NCBI GenBank assembly: GCA_015064545.1
Contig: SVSA01000006.1
Location: 1-44,330, forward strand
Origin: Oscillospiraceae bacterium
Lineage (GTDB): Bacteria > Bacillota > Clostridia > Oscillospirales > CAG-272
DNA: 44,330 bases
Direction: 5' to 3'
Positions 24,065-32,167 of this stretch are shown here, one piece after another (position 1 is the first letter of the stretch; each line of letters starts with the position of its first letter). Made by a program: the position numbers and the translations under genes. The notes beneath the pieces are model-generated. The model saw nothing but the letters and a program-made list of their open reading frames with translations. It was not told where the DNA came from and searched no databases.

Positions 24065-25261
24065 TTATCCATTTTCTATTGTATTGGGCTGTGGCTCGGA
24101 GGGCTTGTCTTCCTTCGGGGCGGCCTCATCGTTCTTTTGGGAGGAGAGCTTGGCGGCAACGTCGTTTTTAATCAGCGTGTAAACAATCGATGCCATGGGG
24201 ATGAAGATCAGCATACCGACGACACCGTATACGGCACCGCCGATGATAACGGCGGCAAAGGTCCAGATCGGCGGCAAGCCGATGGAGGTTCCGACCACAC
24301 GGGGGTAGATGAGATGATTTTCAAGCTGCTGAATGACGATAAACATCACAACGAACAGCAGTGCGCGCATGGGGCTTTGCATAAAGATCAGCACCGCGCC
24401 GACTGCGCCGCCGACCAGCGCTCCCACGTAGGGGATGATGGCGGTTACGGCGATAATGACGCTGATGACCACGGCATACGGGAAGCGGAAGATGCTCATG
24501 GCGATGAAGCAGATCACGCCGAGGATCACGGCCTCAAGACACTGGCCGGTGATAAAGTTGGAAAAGGTATTGACAATGATCCGTCCGACGTAGACGGTTT
24601 TTTTAGCGATTTTTTGGGGAAGATATACGGTCAGCAGCTTATTGCCCTGACGGACAAGGTTGCGGCGATTGGCCAGCAGATAAATGGAGAAGATGATCGC
24701 GCTGACAATATTGGTGATCACCGAGATGACACCGTTTACCGTGCTGAGCGCGGTATCGAGGATTTTGTTGGCATTACTGGTCAGGGTTTTCCAGATTTCA
24801 CTGATATCGATTTTGTCGATTAAGGCACGCAGATCGGTGGTGTCGAGACCAAAGCTTTCGAGATAAGAGAGGGCGCGCGGATAATAGGTTTCAATCGAGC
24901 CCTTAATATTATGGAAGGATTCGGTTACGGCCGGTGCGACGCCATAGCCGACGAAATAGAGCAGCAGAATGGCCAGGATGTAGGTGAGCGTCAGACTGAT
25001 AAAGGTGATAACCTTTTCGGACAGCTTGAGCTTCAGCTTGGACTTGCGGTTGAGAAAGCGGAAGAAGCGCTCGAAGCTTTTGGTGGGCTTATTCAGCAAG
25101 AGAGCCAGAATAATGCCGATTAAAAGCGGTGAGAACAGCGAGAGAACCGAAAGGCCAAATTGAACGAGCGATCGGAGATTGACGATGATGACATAAAACA
25201 GAATCACCAGTGCGCAAAACATCAGATTTCGCTTGAATCGCTTCTTTTCATAGTCTTTCAT
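24065..25261 (-). CDS. AI-2E family transporter (PerM/UPF0118)
   Basis: A 398-residue polytopic membrane protein of the AI-2E/PerM family. About eight hydrophobic helices are visible, starting near residue 13 (LMFCALVILFYVIIVNL). The C-terminal half holds the family-typical PYVGALVGG and NHLIYPRVVGTSIGLPP. Members are proposed permeases for autoinducer-2, Na+/H+ or lipids; the name does not prove an AI-2 role. The tail is charged and rich in Pro, Glu and Lys. The best RBS (AGGAGG) lies 13 bases from the ATG, which is long. It is the first gene of the unit with pgsA. Confidence 0.88.
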   Translation of the reverse strand: MKDYEKKRFKRNLMFCALVILFYVIIVNLRSLVQFGLSVLSLFSPLLIGIILALLLNKPTKSFERFFRFLNRKSKLKLKLSEKVITFISLTLTYILAILLLYFVGYGVAPAVTESFHNIKGSIETYYPRALSYLESFGLDTTDLRALIDKIDISEIWKTLTSNANKILDTALSTVNGVISVITNIVSAIIFSIYLLANRRNLVRQGNKLLTVYLPQKIAKKTVYVGRIIVNTFSNFITGQCLEAVILGVICFIAMSIFRFPYAVVISVIIAVTAIIPYVGALVGGAVGAVLIFMQSPMRALLFVVMFIVIQQLENHLIYPRVVGTSIGLPPIWTFAAVIIGGAVYGVVGMLIFIPMASIVYTLIKNDVAAKLSSQKNDEAAPKEDKPSEPQPNTIENG

Positions 25262-25309
25262 ATCGGACGGAGTGCCTCCTGTGACGGATAAGTGAAGATC
25301 GTTGCTTTC

Positions 25310-25338
25310 ATTATAATCTTATTTTTCGCGAAAAACAA
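25310..25338 (-). promoter_or_regulatory. Promoter of the AI-2E-like/pgsA unit
   Basis: On the minus strand, TTGTTT (25333-25338), 17 bp, TATAAT (25310-25315). Confidence 0.65.
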
Positions 25339-25421
25339 GGGGCGTACGAAAATTTACTGTTTATTCATAGCGGGTTTTTTGTTCTGTCATCGCCTCTTCT
25401 CTCCAAATTTACAAAAAACTG

Positions 25422-25449
25422 TTTACAAATCTCCAAAATCTGCTATAAT
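25422..25449 (+). promoter_or_regulatory. Promoter of prfB
   Basis: TTTACA (25422-25427), 16 bp, TATAAT (25444-25449), about 50 bases before the TTG start of prfB. Confidence 0.7.
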
Positions 25450-25497
25450 AATAAGAGATAACGAGTATACTGCCGAAAATTCGGCTGGGAGGACACA

Positions 25498-26613
25498 TTG
25501 ATTATTCAGTTGGATGAAGCCAAACGGACGCTGAACGGCGTCAGACCTGCTATCGAGGAGCTGCGCCACGCGCTCCGTATTGAGGAGCTGGCAAGACAGA
25601 TCGAGGAGCTGGAAGCCAAGACGCTGATCCCGGATTTCTGGTCGCGTCCCGATTCGGGCAAGATTTTGCAGTCGATCAAGGACAAGAAATCGACCATCGA
25701 AGCCTATGAGGCTCTCTGCGCCAAGCTCGACGACACGCTGGTGCTCTGCGATATGGGAATTGAGGAAAACGACGACAGCGTGGTGCCGGAGGTGCTGGAG
25801 GAGGTCAAGGATATTCTCATGACCGAGGAAAAGATGCGCCTCGAAACGCTTCTGACCGGCGAATACGATCATTGCAATGCGATCCTTTCCTTCCATCCCG
25901 GTGCCGGCGGCACCGAGGCGCAGGACTGGGCACAGATGCTCTACCGCATGTATACCCGCTGGGGGGAGGCGCACGGCTATACGGTCAAGCTGCTCGATTG
26001 GCTCGACGGCGATGCCGCCGGTATCAAGAGCGCGACGCTGGCCATTGAGGGGACCAATGCTTACGGCTTCCTCAAGAGTGAAAACGGGGTGCACCGTCTG
26101 GTACGAGTTTCGCCCTTCGATGCTTCGGGACGCCGCCAGACCTCGTTTGCCTCGGTGGAGGTTATGCCCGAATTTGATGATCTGGACAGCGAGGTTGATA
26201 TCCGTGATGAGGATATCGAGGTGACGGCCCACCGTTCCTCGGGTGCCGGCGGTCAGCATATCAATAAGACCGACTCGGCGATCCGGATTCTGCATAAGCC
26301 GACCGGTATTGTGGTCGGCTGTCAGACACAGCGCAGCCAGCTGCAGAATAAGGATTACGCCATGCGTATGCTGAAGGCGAAGTTGATGGAAATCAAGCAA
26401 CGCGAAAATCTGCAGAAGATTGACGATATCAAGGGTGTTAAAACCGATATCGAATGGGGCGCGCAGATCCGCTCCTATGTCTTTATGCCCTACACGCTGG
26501 CGAAGGATACCCGTACCGGCTTCGAAATCACCGATATCAACGCGGTGATGGACGGCAATCTCGACGGCTTTATCAATGCCTATTTGAAAATGAACAGCGC
26601 AAACAATGCGTAA
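25498..26613 (+). CDS. prfB: Peptide chain release factor 2
   Basis: A 371-residue RF2 that ends translation at UGA and UAA. The stop-codon tripeptide SPF (about 205-207) marks RF2 rather than RF1, and GAGGQHINKTDS carries the catalytic GGQ (251-253). The start is TTG, with GGGAGGA 4 bases upstream. The frame is continuous: where many RF2 genes have a UGA-containing +1 frameshift site near codon 25, this one reads LRHALRIEELARQ with no stop. It therefore lacks the usual autoregulation. A small membrane protein gene follows 21 bases later. Confidence 0.96.
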   Translation: MIIQLDEAKRTLNGVRPAIEELRHALRIEELARQIEELEAKTLIPDFWSRPDSGKILQSIKDKKSTIEAYEALCAKLDDTLVLCDMGIEENDDSVVPEVLEEVKDILMTEEKMRLETLLTGEYDHCNAILSFHPGAGGTEAQDWAQMLYRMYTRWGEAHGYTVKLLDWLDGDAAGIKSATLAIEGTNAYGFLKSENGVHRLVRVSPFDASGRRQTSFASVEVMPEFDDLDSEVDIRDEDIEVTAHRSSGAGGQHINKTDSAIRILHKPTGIVVGCQTQRSQLQNKDYAMRMLKAKLMEIKQRENLQKIDDIKGVKTDIEWGAQIRSYVFMPYTLAKDTRTGFEITDINAVMDGNLDGFINAYLKMNSANNA

Positions 26614-26634
26614 TTTGAAAGGGAGGCTTTTCTT

Positions 26635-26928
26635 ATGCTGAAACAAACACGCTTTTATCTCGGCCTGATGCTGATCGTCCAGGCGATCTCCTGCTTCTTC
26701 CTTGTCATTTGCTATTTATTTAAGGATAAAAAGAATACGGCGGGGCCCTTCACGGTTCTTGGTGTGCTTTCGGCGGTGGCGGGTATGTTCCTGATTGCCG
26801 AAAAGGTGAAGGAGCATTTTGAGGCCGAGCAGATTTTAGAGGCGATGGATGATATTTGCGAGGACGATTTGTCCGAAACGCATACGATTCCGGTCGACGA
26901 TACGGCAACCGAATCCGATTTTAACTGA
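26635..26928 (+). CDS. Small membrane protein of unknown function
   Basis: A 97-residue protein with two hydrophobic helices (about 7-28 and 39-55, joined by DKKNTAGPF) and an acidic C-terminal tail. GGGAGG lies 8 bases before the ATG. It follows prfB by 21 bases and ends before a clear terminator, so it is likely co-transcribed with prfB. I do not recognise a family and suggest no function. Confidence 0.75.
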   Translation: MLKQTRFYLGLMLIVQAISCFFLVICYLFKDKKNTAGPFTVLGVLSAVAGMFLIAEKVKEHFEAEQILEAMDDICEDDLSETHTIPVDDTATESDFN

Positions 26929-26956
26929 TTGCTTGTGGGGCCGAGATTCCCCATCA

Positions 26957-26992
26957 AAAAAGGCGCGTAGGGCATTTCCTACGTGCCTTTTT
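26957..26992 (+). terminator. Intrinsic terminator of the prfB unit
   Basis: Stem GGCGCGTAGG with CCTACGTGCC (one G-U pair), flanked by an A run and a T run. The flanking runs let it work on both strands, which suits the convergent RHH gene. Confidence 0.85.
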
Positions 26993-27009
26993 ATGCTTGC
27001 GATGCGAAG

Positions 27010-27201
27010 CTACTCGGTTTTTAATGCTTCCGGAAGCATAATTTCGCCCTCGCTTTTTTCAAATGCCTTAATTTCTTGCCGTATTAAATACAGGATTTCT
27101 CCGTTTGCCGAACGACCGTAATATTTTGATATATAGTGAAGCTTGTAGTGGAGCTCCGGACCGATTTCGATCCCAAGGTGCTTATTCTTTTTGTTTCTCA
27201 T
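27010..27201 (-). CDS. Ribbon-helix-helix (Arc/CopG-like) DNA-binding protein
   Basis: A 63-residue protein. A basic N-terminus (MRNKKNKHLG) leads to a short strand and then two helices (about 16-28 and 32-50, with GRSANGEILYLIRQEI), as in Arc/CopG-type repressors, where the dimer's strands read DNA. RBS AGGGG precedes the ATG. It diverges from a SLOG-domain gene. Between the two genes lie three copies of AAGTATA, two of them arranged as a palindrome, so it probably represses itself and its neighbour. Some RHH proteins are antitoxins, but no toxin-like partner is evident here. Base composition is AT-rich compared with the flanks. Confidence 0.7.
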   Translation of the reverse strand: MRNKKNKHLGIEIGPELHYKLHYISKYYGRSANGEILYLIRQEIKAFEKSEGEIMLPEALKTE

Positions 27202-27228
27202 AACATATTCCCCTGAAAATCTTAATAT

Positions 27229-27288
27229 AAGTATATTTTAAGATTATTTTGTGGTATAATGTGGCAGGTATACTTGAATTAAGTATAC
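27229..27288. promoter_or_regulatory. Divergent promoter region with palindromic operator
   Basis: TATAAT at 27255-27260 with TG just upstream forms an extended -10 for the SLOG gene. A 21-bp palindrome (27268-27288) has perfect 8-bp arms GTATACTT and AAGTATAC around GAATT, and covers the predicted start site. A further AAGTATA lies at 27229-27235 in the RHH promoter. These suit an RHH repressor. Confidence 0.6.
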
Positions 27289-27312
27289 GAAATGTTTGGC
27301 AGGGGGATTTTT

Positions 27313-27642
27313 ATGAAAATTGCGGTTGTCGGTTCAAGAGATATTGCCGTAGTGGATATGGAAGGATATCTTTCGGACGGCGAGGAGATTGTTACCGGCG
27401 GCGCTGTCGGTGTCGATTCCTGCGCCGCAGCATATGCGAGGGAAAAGGGGATCAAGCTTACGGTCTTTCGGCCGCAATATGAGCGTTACGGCCGCGCCGC
27501 GCCTATTGTGAGAAATAAGCAAATCGTCGATTATGCGGATAAGATTCTTGTGTTTTGGAACGGAAGCTCAAAAGGATCCTTATCGGTGATACAATATGCG
27601 AAACAAATCGGGAAGCCGTGTGAGATTATTATCGGTAAGTGA
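27313..27642 (+). CDS. SLOG-domain protein (DUF2493/YspA-like)
   Basis: A 109-residue single-domain Rossmann-like protein. VVGSRDI at the start, TGGAVGVDSCAAAYA, RNKQIVDYADKILVFW and SSKGSLSVIQYAKQ match the nucleotide-binding pattern of SLOG/DUF2493 proteins, which relate to DprA and YspA and are thought to bind nucleotide signals. The ATG at 27313 follows AGGGGG. A frame to 27292 would start in the operator. The divergent neighbour is an RHH repressor, which suggests a regulated accessory pair. The ligand is unknown. Confidence 0.8.
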   Translation: MKIAVVGSRDIAVVDMEGYLSDGEEIVTGGAVGVDSCAAAYAREKGIKLTVFRPQYERYGRAAPIVRNKQIVDYADKILVFWNGSSKGSLSVIQYAKQIGKPCEIIIGK

Positions 27643-27680
27643 AGTGTCATGTCCGGCATTGACACAGAAACTGCCAAAAA

Positions 27681-27718
27681 GCGGTAAAAAACAAAAAGAC
27701 CTGTCAACGACAGGTCTT
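27681..27718 (-). terminator. Intrinsic terminator of rpsT
   Basis: Stem AAGACCTGTC with GACAGGTCTT around AAC, followed on the minus strand by TTTTTGTTTTTT. It lies 14 bases past the rpsT stop. Confidence 0.85.
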
Positions 27719-27731
27719 CTGTTTGTCTTGC

Positions 27732-27998
27732 TCAGACGCCCATGCCATTCAGCATCAGCGTGTACTGGCTCTTCTTTCTGGCAACGTTATTCTTATGAAC
27801 AACGCCCTTCGCAGCCGCGACATCGAGCTTCTTGACAACCAAAGCGTAGGCCTTGGTAGCAGCTTCCTTGTCACCGGAAGCCACGGCAGCCTCGTACTTC
27901 TTCATAGCGGTCTTGAGGGCCGTTTTGAACATCTTATTCTGCAGCGTCTTGGTTTCCGTGATGAGGACGCGCTTTTTAGCGGACTTGATATTCGGCAA
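27732..27998 (-). CDS. rpsT: 30S ribosomal protein S20
   Basis: An 88-residue basic protein that binds 16S rRNA and helps assemble the small subunit. The N-terminus (initiator Met then PNIKSAKKRVLITETK) is the S20 signature. The start is TTG at 27998, since GGGAGGTG lies 8 bases upstream and the LPNIKSAKK register matches other S20 proteins. An in-frame ATG at 28028 would add ten unusual residues and lies upstream of that RBS. The gene diverges from rpoB. Confidence 0.95.
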   Translation of the reverse strand: MPNIKSAKKRVLITETKTLQNKMFKTALKTAMKKYEAAVASGDKEAATKAYALVVKKLDVAAAKGVVHKNNVARKKSQYTLMLNGMGV

Positions 27999-28123
27999 AG
28001 TTTTCACCTCCCACTTGAGACTTTTCATATATCAGCACTCTATGATACCACATCTGTTATCAAATTTCAAGGGTTTTTGCAAATTTTTTATTTGTTAAAA
28101 AATTGTAAACATTCGAAAAAAAC

Positions 28124-28152
28124 TTGACAGCCAAAGAAATTTATGTTAGAAT
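28124..28152 (+). promoter_or_regulatory. Promoter of rpoBC
   Basis: TTGACA (28124-28129), 17 bp, TAGAAT (28147-28152). It gives a leader of about 270 bases before the rpoB ATG. Confidence 0.75.
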
Positions 28153-28157
28153 CTACA

Positions 28158-28427
28158 CTTGCGTAGGTATCGCCAAACGGTGAGCCGCGCATCGATCAAA
28201 ATCGGAAAAAGCCTTATGGCAAGCCGATTTTCGCCACTTTTACTTTCATACCGGTGTCTTGGTAATTCACGACACGGACCGATTCGGACGGTTTTTCGCA
28301 CGGCTTATAATTCGACTGTAACCAGCATGTCGTAGGGGTAGTGCGAGGGGCCTTTCTTCGTCTGTCTGTGTCGGTTTTTCGCTTTATATGGGTATGAATG
28401 ATTATTTTGAATGGAGTGATTACTGTA
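28158..28427 (+). promoter_or_regulatory. Long structured 5' leader of rpoB
   Basis: No gene lies here. One clear nested hairpin: AAAATCGG (28198-28205) pairs with CCGATTTT (28224-28231), and inside it GCC pairs with GGC around TTAT. The outer stem ends in TTTT, but what follows is not a long T run. It may affect rpoBC expression. It does not match any riboswitch class that I recognise. Confidence 0.45.
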
Positions 28428-31400
28428 ATGGTCAAGCCCCATAAGCTCGGCAAAAACGTCCGTATGAGCTTCGCCAAGATCGACGAGGCGCTGGAAATGC
28501 CCAACCTCATCGAGGTTCAGAAGAAGTCCTACGAATGGTTCGTCGGCGAAGGTCTTCGCGAGGTGCTTTGCGATGTATCGCCGATCACCGACTACTCGGG
28601 AAATCTGAGTATTGAATTCGTGGATTTCACCATCGATCCCACCCCCAAGTATCCCGTTGAGGAATGCAAGGAGCGCGATGTCAACTATGCCGCTCCCCTG
28701 CGCGTCAAGGTTCGTCTGCATAATAAGACAACGGGCGAGCTGCTGGAGCGCGAGATCTTCATGGGTGATTTCCCCCTGATGACCGAAAACGGTACCTTTG
28801 TTATCAACGGTGCCGAGCGTGTTATCGTTTCGCAGATTGTTCGTTCTCCCGGCATTTACTATACCTCGGATTTCGATAAGTCGGGTAAGCGTACCTTTGC
28901 CGCGACCGTGATTCCCTACCGCGGCGCGTGGCTGGAGTATGAAACCGATGGCAGCGATGTTTTCTATGTCCGTATCGACAAAAACCGCAAGCTGCCGGTA
29001 ACGGTTCTGATCCGTGCTCTCGGTATCGATACCGATGCCGAGATCGTCAGCTATTTCGGCGACGATGTCAAGATCACCGCTACCATCGAGCACGACACCT
29101 GCCAGATCGAGGCCGACAAGAACGGCACGACGGCAGGCGACGAGGCGCTGAAGGAAATCTATAAGAAGCTTCGCCCCGGCGAGCCTCCGCTCGTGGAGAG
29201 CGCGCAGCTTCTCATCAACAACCTGTTCTTTGATCCCAAGCGCTATGATCTGGCCGGCGTCGGACGCTATAAGTTCGACAAGAAGCTGGCGCTGAACAAG
29301 CGTATTGTCGGTTATGTGCTGTCCCGTCCGGTTATCAGCCCGGTGACCGGTGAGTTCCTCTGCGATGCCGGTGAAAAGGTGACCGAGGAGATCGCCGCTG
29401 CCTTTGAGCGCGGCTGTGTCAACGAGGTCTTCCTCCGTCTTGACGAGGATCGCGAGATCAAGGTCTTCTCCAACGGTACGGTGTGGCCCGAGTACGTGCT
29501 CGGCTACGACCTGAAGGATTGCGGCATCGGCGAAAAGGTCAAGCTGTCGGTGCTTATGGAGATCCTCGAGCAGTGTGGCAACGATGCCGACGCGGTGAAG
29601 GCAGAGGCAAAGGCTCGCGCGGCTGAGCTGGCTCCCAAGCATATCACCAAGGATGATATCTTCTCTTCCATTAACTATCTGATCTGTCTGTCGCATGAGA
29701 TCGGCACCGTGGATGATATCGATCACCTCGGTAATCGTCGTCTGCGCTGCGTCGGTGAGCTGCTGCAGAACCAGTTCCGCATCGGCTTCTCGCGTATGGA
29801 CAAGATTGTTAAGGAACGTATGAATATTCAGGATAACGAGACGCTGACGCCCGAGGGCCTCATCAATATCCGTCCCGTTGTTACCGCGATCCGTGAGTTC
29901 TTCGGCTCCTCGCCGCTGTCTCAGTTCATGGATCAGAATAATCCGCTGGCCGAGCTGACGCATAAGCGCCGTCTGTCGGCGCTCGGCCCGGGCGGTCTGT
30001 CCCGTGACCGTGCCTCCTTTGAGGTCCGTGACGTTCACTATACGCACTATGGCAGAATGTGCCCCATTGAGACGCCGGAAGGTCCGAACATCGGTCTGAT
30101 TTCCTACCTCTCCACCTTTGCCCGTATCAGCGATTACGGCTTTATTGAGGCGCCTTACCGCAAGATCGATAAGGCTACCGGTGTCGTAACCGACGAGATC
30201 GAGTATATGACGGCGGATGTGGAGGATAACTATATCGTCGCGCAGGCAAACGAGCCGCTCGATGAAAATAACCGCTTTATCAATGCCAAGGTCACCGCGC
30301 GTCAGCGCTCCGAGATTATCGAGGTCGATGCTTCGGTGCCCGATTATATGGATGTTTCGCCTAAGATGGTCGTGTCGGTTGCCACCGCTATGATCCCCTT
30401 CCTTGAGAACGACGATAACTCGCGTGCGCTGATGGGCTCGAACATGCAGAAGCAGGCCGTGCCGCTTCTCATCAACGATTCGCCGATCGTCGGTACGGGT
30501 ATGGAATACAAGGCCGCTGTCGACTCGGGTGTTGTGGTTTGCGCGAAGGAAGCCGGTGTTGTCGAGCGCGTTTCGGCCGATGAGATTGTGATCCGCACCG
30601 ATGACGGCCGTAAAAATGCGTATCATCTGATTAAGTTCAAGCGCTCGAACCAGTCGACCTGTATCAACCAGAAGCCGATTGTCGATCAGGGCGAATATGT
30701 CGAAAAGGGACAGGTCATTGCCGACGGTCCCGCTACCCAGGGCGGTGAGATCGCGCTCGGTAAGAATGCGCTGATCGGCTTTATGACCTGGGAGGGTTAT
30801 AACTACGAGGACGCCGTTCTGCTGAACGAAAATCTCGTCCGTAACGACGTATATACCTCTCTTCATATTGAAGAGTATTCTCACGAGGCCAGAGATACCA
30901 AGCTCGGCCCGGAGGAAATTACCCGCGAGATCCCCAACGTCGGTGACGACGCGCTGAAGGATCTGAATGCCGACGGTATCATCCGCACGGGTACCGAGGT
31001 TCGTGCCGGCGATATCCTGGTCGGTAAGGTTACCCCGAAGGGTGAAACCGAGCTGACGGCCGAGGAGCGCCTGCTGCGCGCCATCTTCGGTGAAAAGGCG
31101 AGAGAGGTTCGTGATACCTCGCTTCGTGTGCCTCACGGCGAAAGCGGTATCGTTGTCGAGGTCCGCGTCTTCTCGCGCGAGGCCGGCGACGAGCTGCCTC
31201 CCGGCGTCAATAAGGTTGTCCGTGTCTATATCGCGCAAAAGAGAAAAATCTCGGTCGGCGATAAGATGGCAGGACGCCACGGTAACAAGGGTGTGGTATC
31301 GCGCATCCTGCCGCCCGAGGATATGCCCTTCATGGCCGACGGCACGCCGCTGGATATCGTGCTGAACCCGATGGGCGTTCCTTCACGAATGAATATCGGT

Positions 31401-32153
31401 CAGGTGCTCGAGGTACACCTCGGTATCGCCGCCAAGCGCCTCGGCTGGAAGATCATGACGCCTGTCTTTGACGGTGCCAAGGAAGAGGATATTACCGAAT
31501 GCCTCAAGATGGCCGGCCTTAGCGAAACCGGTAAGATGACGCTGTACGATGGCCGCACCGGCGAGCCCTTTGATAATCCCGTTACGGTCGGTATTATGTA
31601 CTACCTCAAGCTCCATCACCTTGTTGATGATAAGATCCATGCCCGTTCCACCGGTCCTTACTCTCTCGTAACCCAGCAGCCGCTCGGCGGTAAAGCCCAG
31701 TTCGGCGGTCAGCGCTTCGGTGAGATGGAGGTTTGGGCACTGGAGGCCTACGGTGCCGCTTACACGCTGCAGGAAATCCTGACCGTGAAGAGTGACGACG
31801 TGACCGGACGTGTCAAGACCTACGAGGCCATCGTCAAGGGACAGAATATCCCGACGCCCGGTGTGCCCGAGGCCTTCAAGGTGCTGGTTAAGGAGCTGCA
31901 ATCGCTCTGTCTCGACATCCGTGTTCTTGACCATGACGGTAACGAAATCGAGCTTTCGACAATCGGTGAGGAGGATAACGATGCTCCTACCTATGTGTCG
32001 GCCGAGGATATCGGCGAGACCGTGGAAACCGACGATACCTTCGATTCGATGATCGAAGAGGAGATCGACGATTTTGAGGACGACGATGACGACGATGATT
32101 CCGGCTTCTATGACGACGCCGAGGATTACGACGACGATTTCGATGATATGTGA
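28428..32153 (+). CDS. rpoB: DNA-directed RNA polymerase subunit beta
   Basis: A 1,241-residue beta subunit, core of RNA polymerase. Recognisable blocks include [26 protein letters not shown] (the rifampicin-binding region, quoted in parts: [10 protein letters not shown] and [10 protein letters not shown]), [28 protein letters not shown], the [12 protein letters not shown] region, and [24 protein letters not shown]. The QFMDQN and HKRRLS residues look wild-type for rifampicin binding. The ATG at 28428 follows GGAGTG by 9 bases; an earlier frame start at 28398 lacks an RBS. The last 62 residues are very acidic (about 33 D/E, no K/R/H). rpoC follows 14 bases later. Confidence 0.97.
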   Translation: MVKPHKLGKNVRMSFAKIDEALEMPNLIEVQKKSYEWFVGEGLREVLCDVSPITDYSGNLSIEFVDFTIDPTPKYPVEECKERDVNYAAPLRVKVRLHNKTTGELLEREIFMGDFPLMTENGTFVINGAERVIVSQIVRSPGIYYTSDFDKSGKRTFAATVIPYRGAWLEYETDGSDVFYVRIDKNRKLPVTVLIRALGIDTDAEIVSYFGDDVKITATIEHDTCQIEADKNGTTAGDEALKEIYKKLRPGEPPLVESAQLLINNLFFDPKRYDLAGVGRYKFDKKLALNKRIVGYVLSRPVISPVTGEFLCDAGEKVTEEIAAAFERGCVNEVFLRLDEDREIKVFSNGTVWPEYVLGYDLKDCGIGEKVKLSVLMEILEQCGNDADAVKAEAKARAAELAPKHITKDDIFSSINYLICLSHEIGTVDDIDHLGNRRLRCVGELLQNQFRIGFSRMDKIVKERMNIQDNETLTPEGLINIRPVVTAIREFFGSSPLSQFMDQNNPLAELTHKRRLSALGPGGLSRDRASFEVRDVHYTHYGRMCPIETPEGPNIGLISYLSTFARISDYGFIEAPYRKIDKATGVVTDEIEYMTADVEDNYIVAQANEPLDENNRFINAKVTARQRSEIIEVDASVPDYMDVSPKMVVSVATAMIPFLENDDNSRALMGSNMQKQAVPLLINDSPIVGTGMEYKAAVDSGVVVCAKEAGVVERVSADEIVIRTDDGRKNAYHLIKFKRSNQSTCINQKPIVDQGEYVEKGQVIADGPATQGGEIALGKNALIGFMTWEGYNYEDAVLLNENLVRNDVYTSLHIEEYSHEARDTKLGPEEITREIPNVGDDALKDLNADGIIRTGTEVRAGDILVGKVTPKGETELTAEERLLRAIFGEKAREVRDTSLRVPHGESGIVVEVRVFSREAGDELPPGVNKVVRVYIAQKRKISVGDKMAGRHGNKGVVSRILPPEDMPFMADGTPLDIVLNPMGVPSRMNIGQVLEVHLGIAAKRLGWKIMTPVFDGAKEEDITECLKMAGLSETGKMTLYDGRTGEPFDNPVTVGIMYYLKLHHLVDDKIHARSTGPYSLVTQQPLGGKAQFGGQRFGEMEVWALEAYGAAYTLQEILTVKSDDVTGRVKTYEAIVKGQNIPTPGVPEAFKVLVKELQSLCLDIRVLDHDGNEIELSTIGEEDNDAPTYVSAEDIGETVETDDTFDSMIEEEIDDFEDDDDDDDSGFYDDAEDYDDDFDDM

Positions 32154-32167
32154 TAAGGAGATTTGCT

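Noticed and set aside
25423..26646. 407-codon minus-strand frame across prfB
   Set aside because: Antisense to a clear RF2 gene, with no RBS or motif.
28305..31280. 991-codon open frame on the minus strand across rpoB
   Set aside because: It mirrors rpoB, whose protein is certain. The long antisense frame follows from strong codon bias in rpoB; it has no RBS and no recognisable domain.
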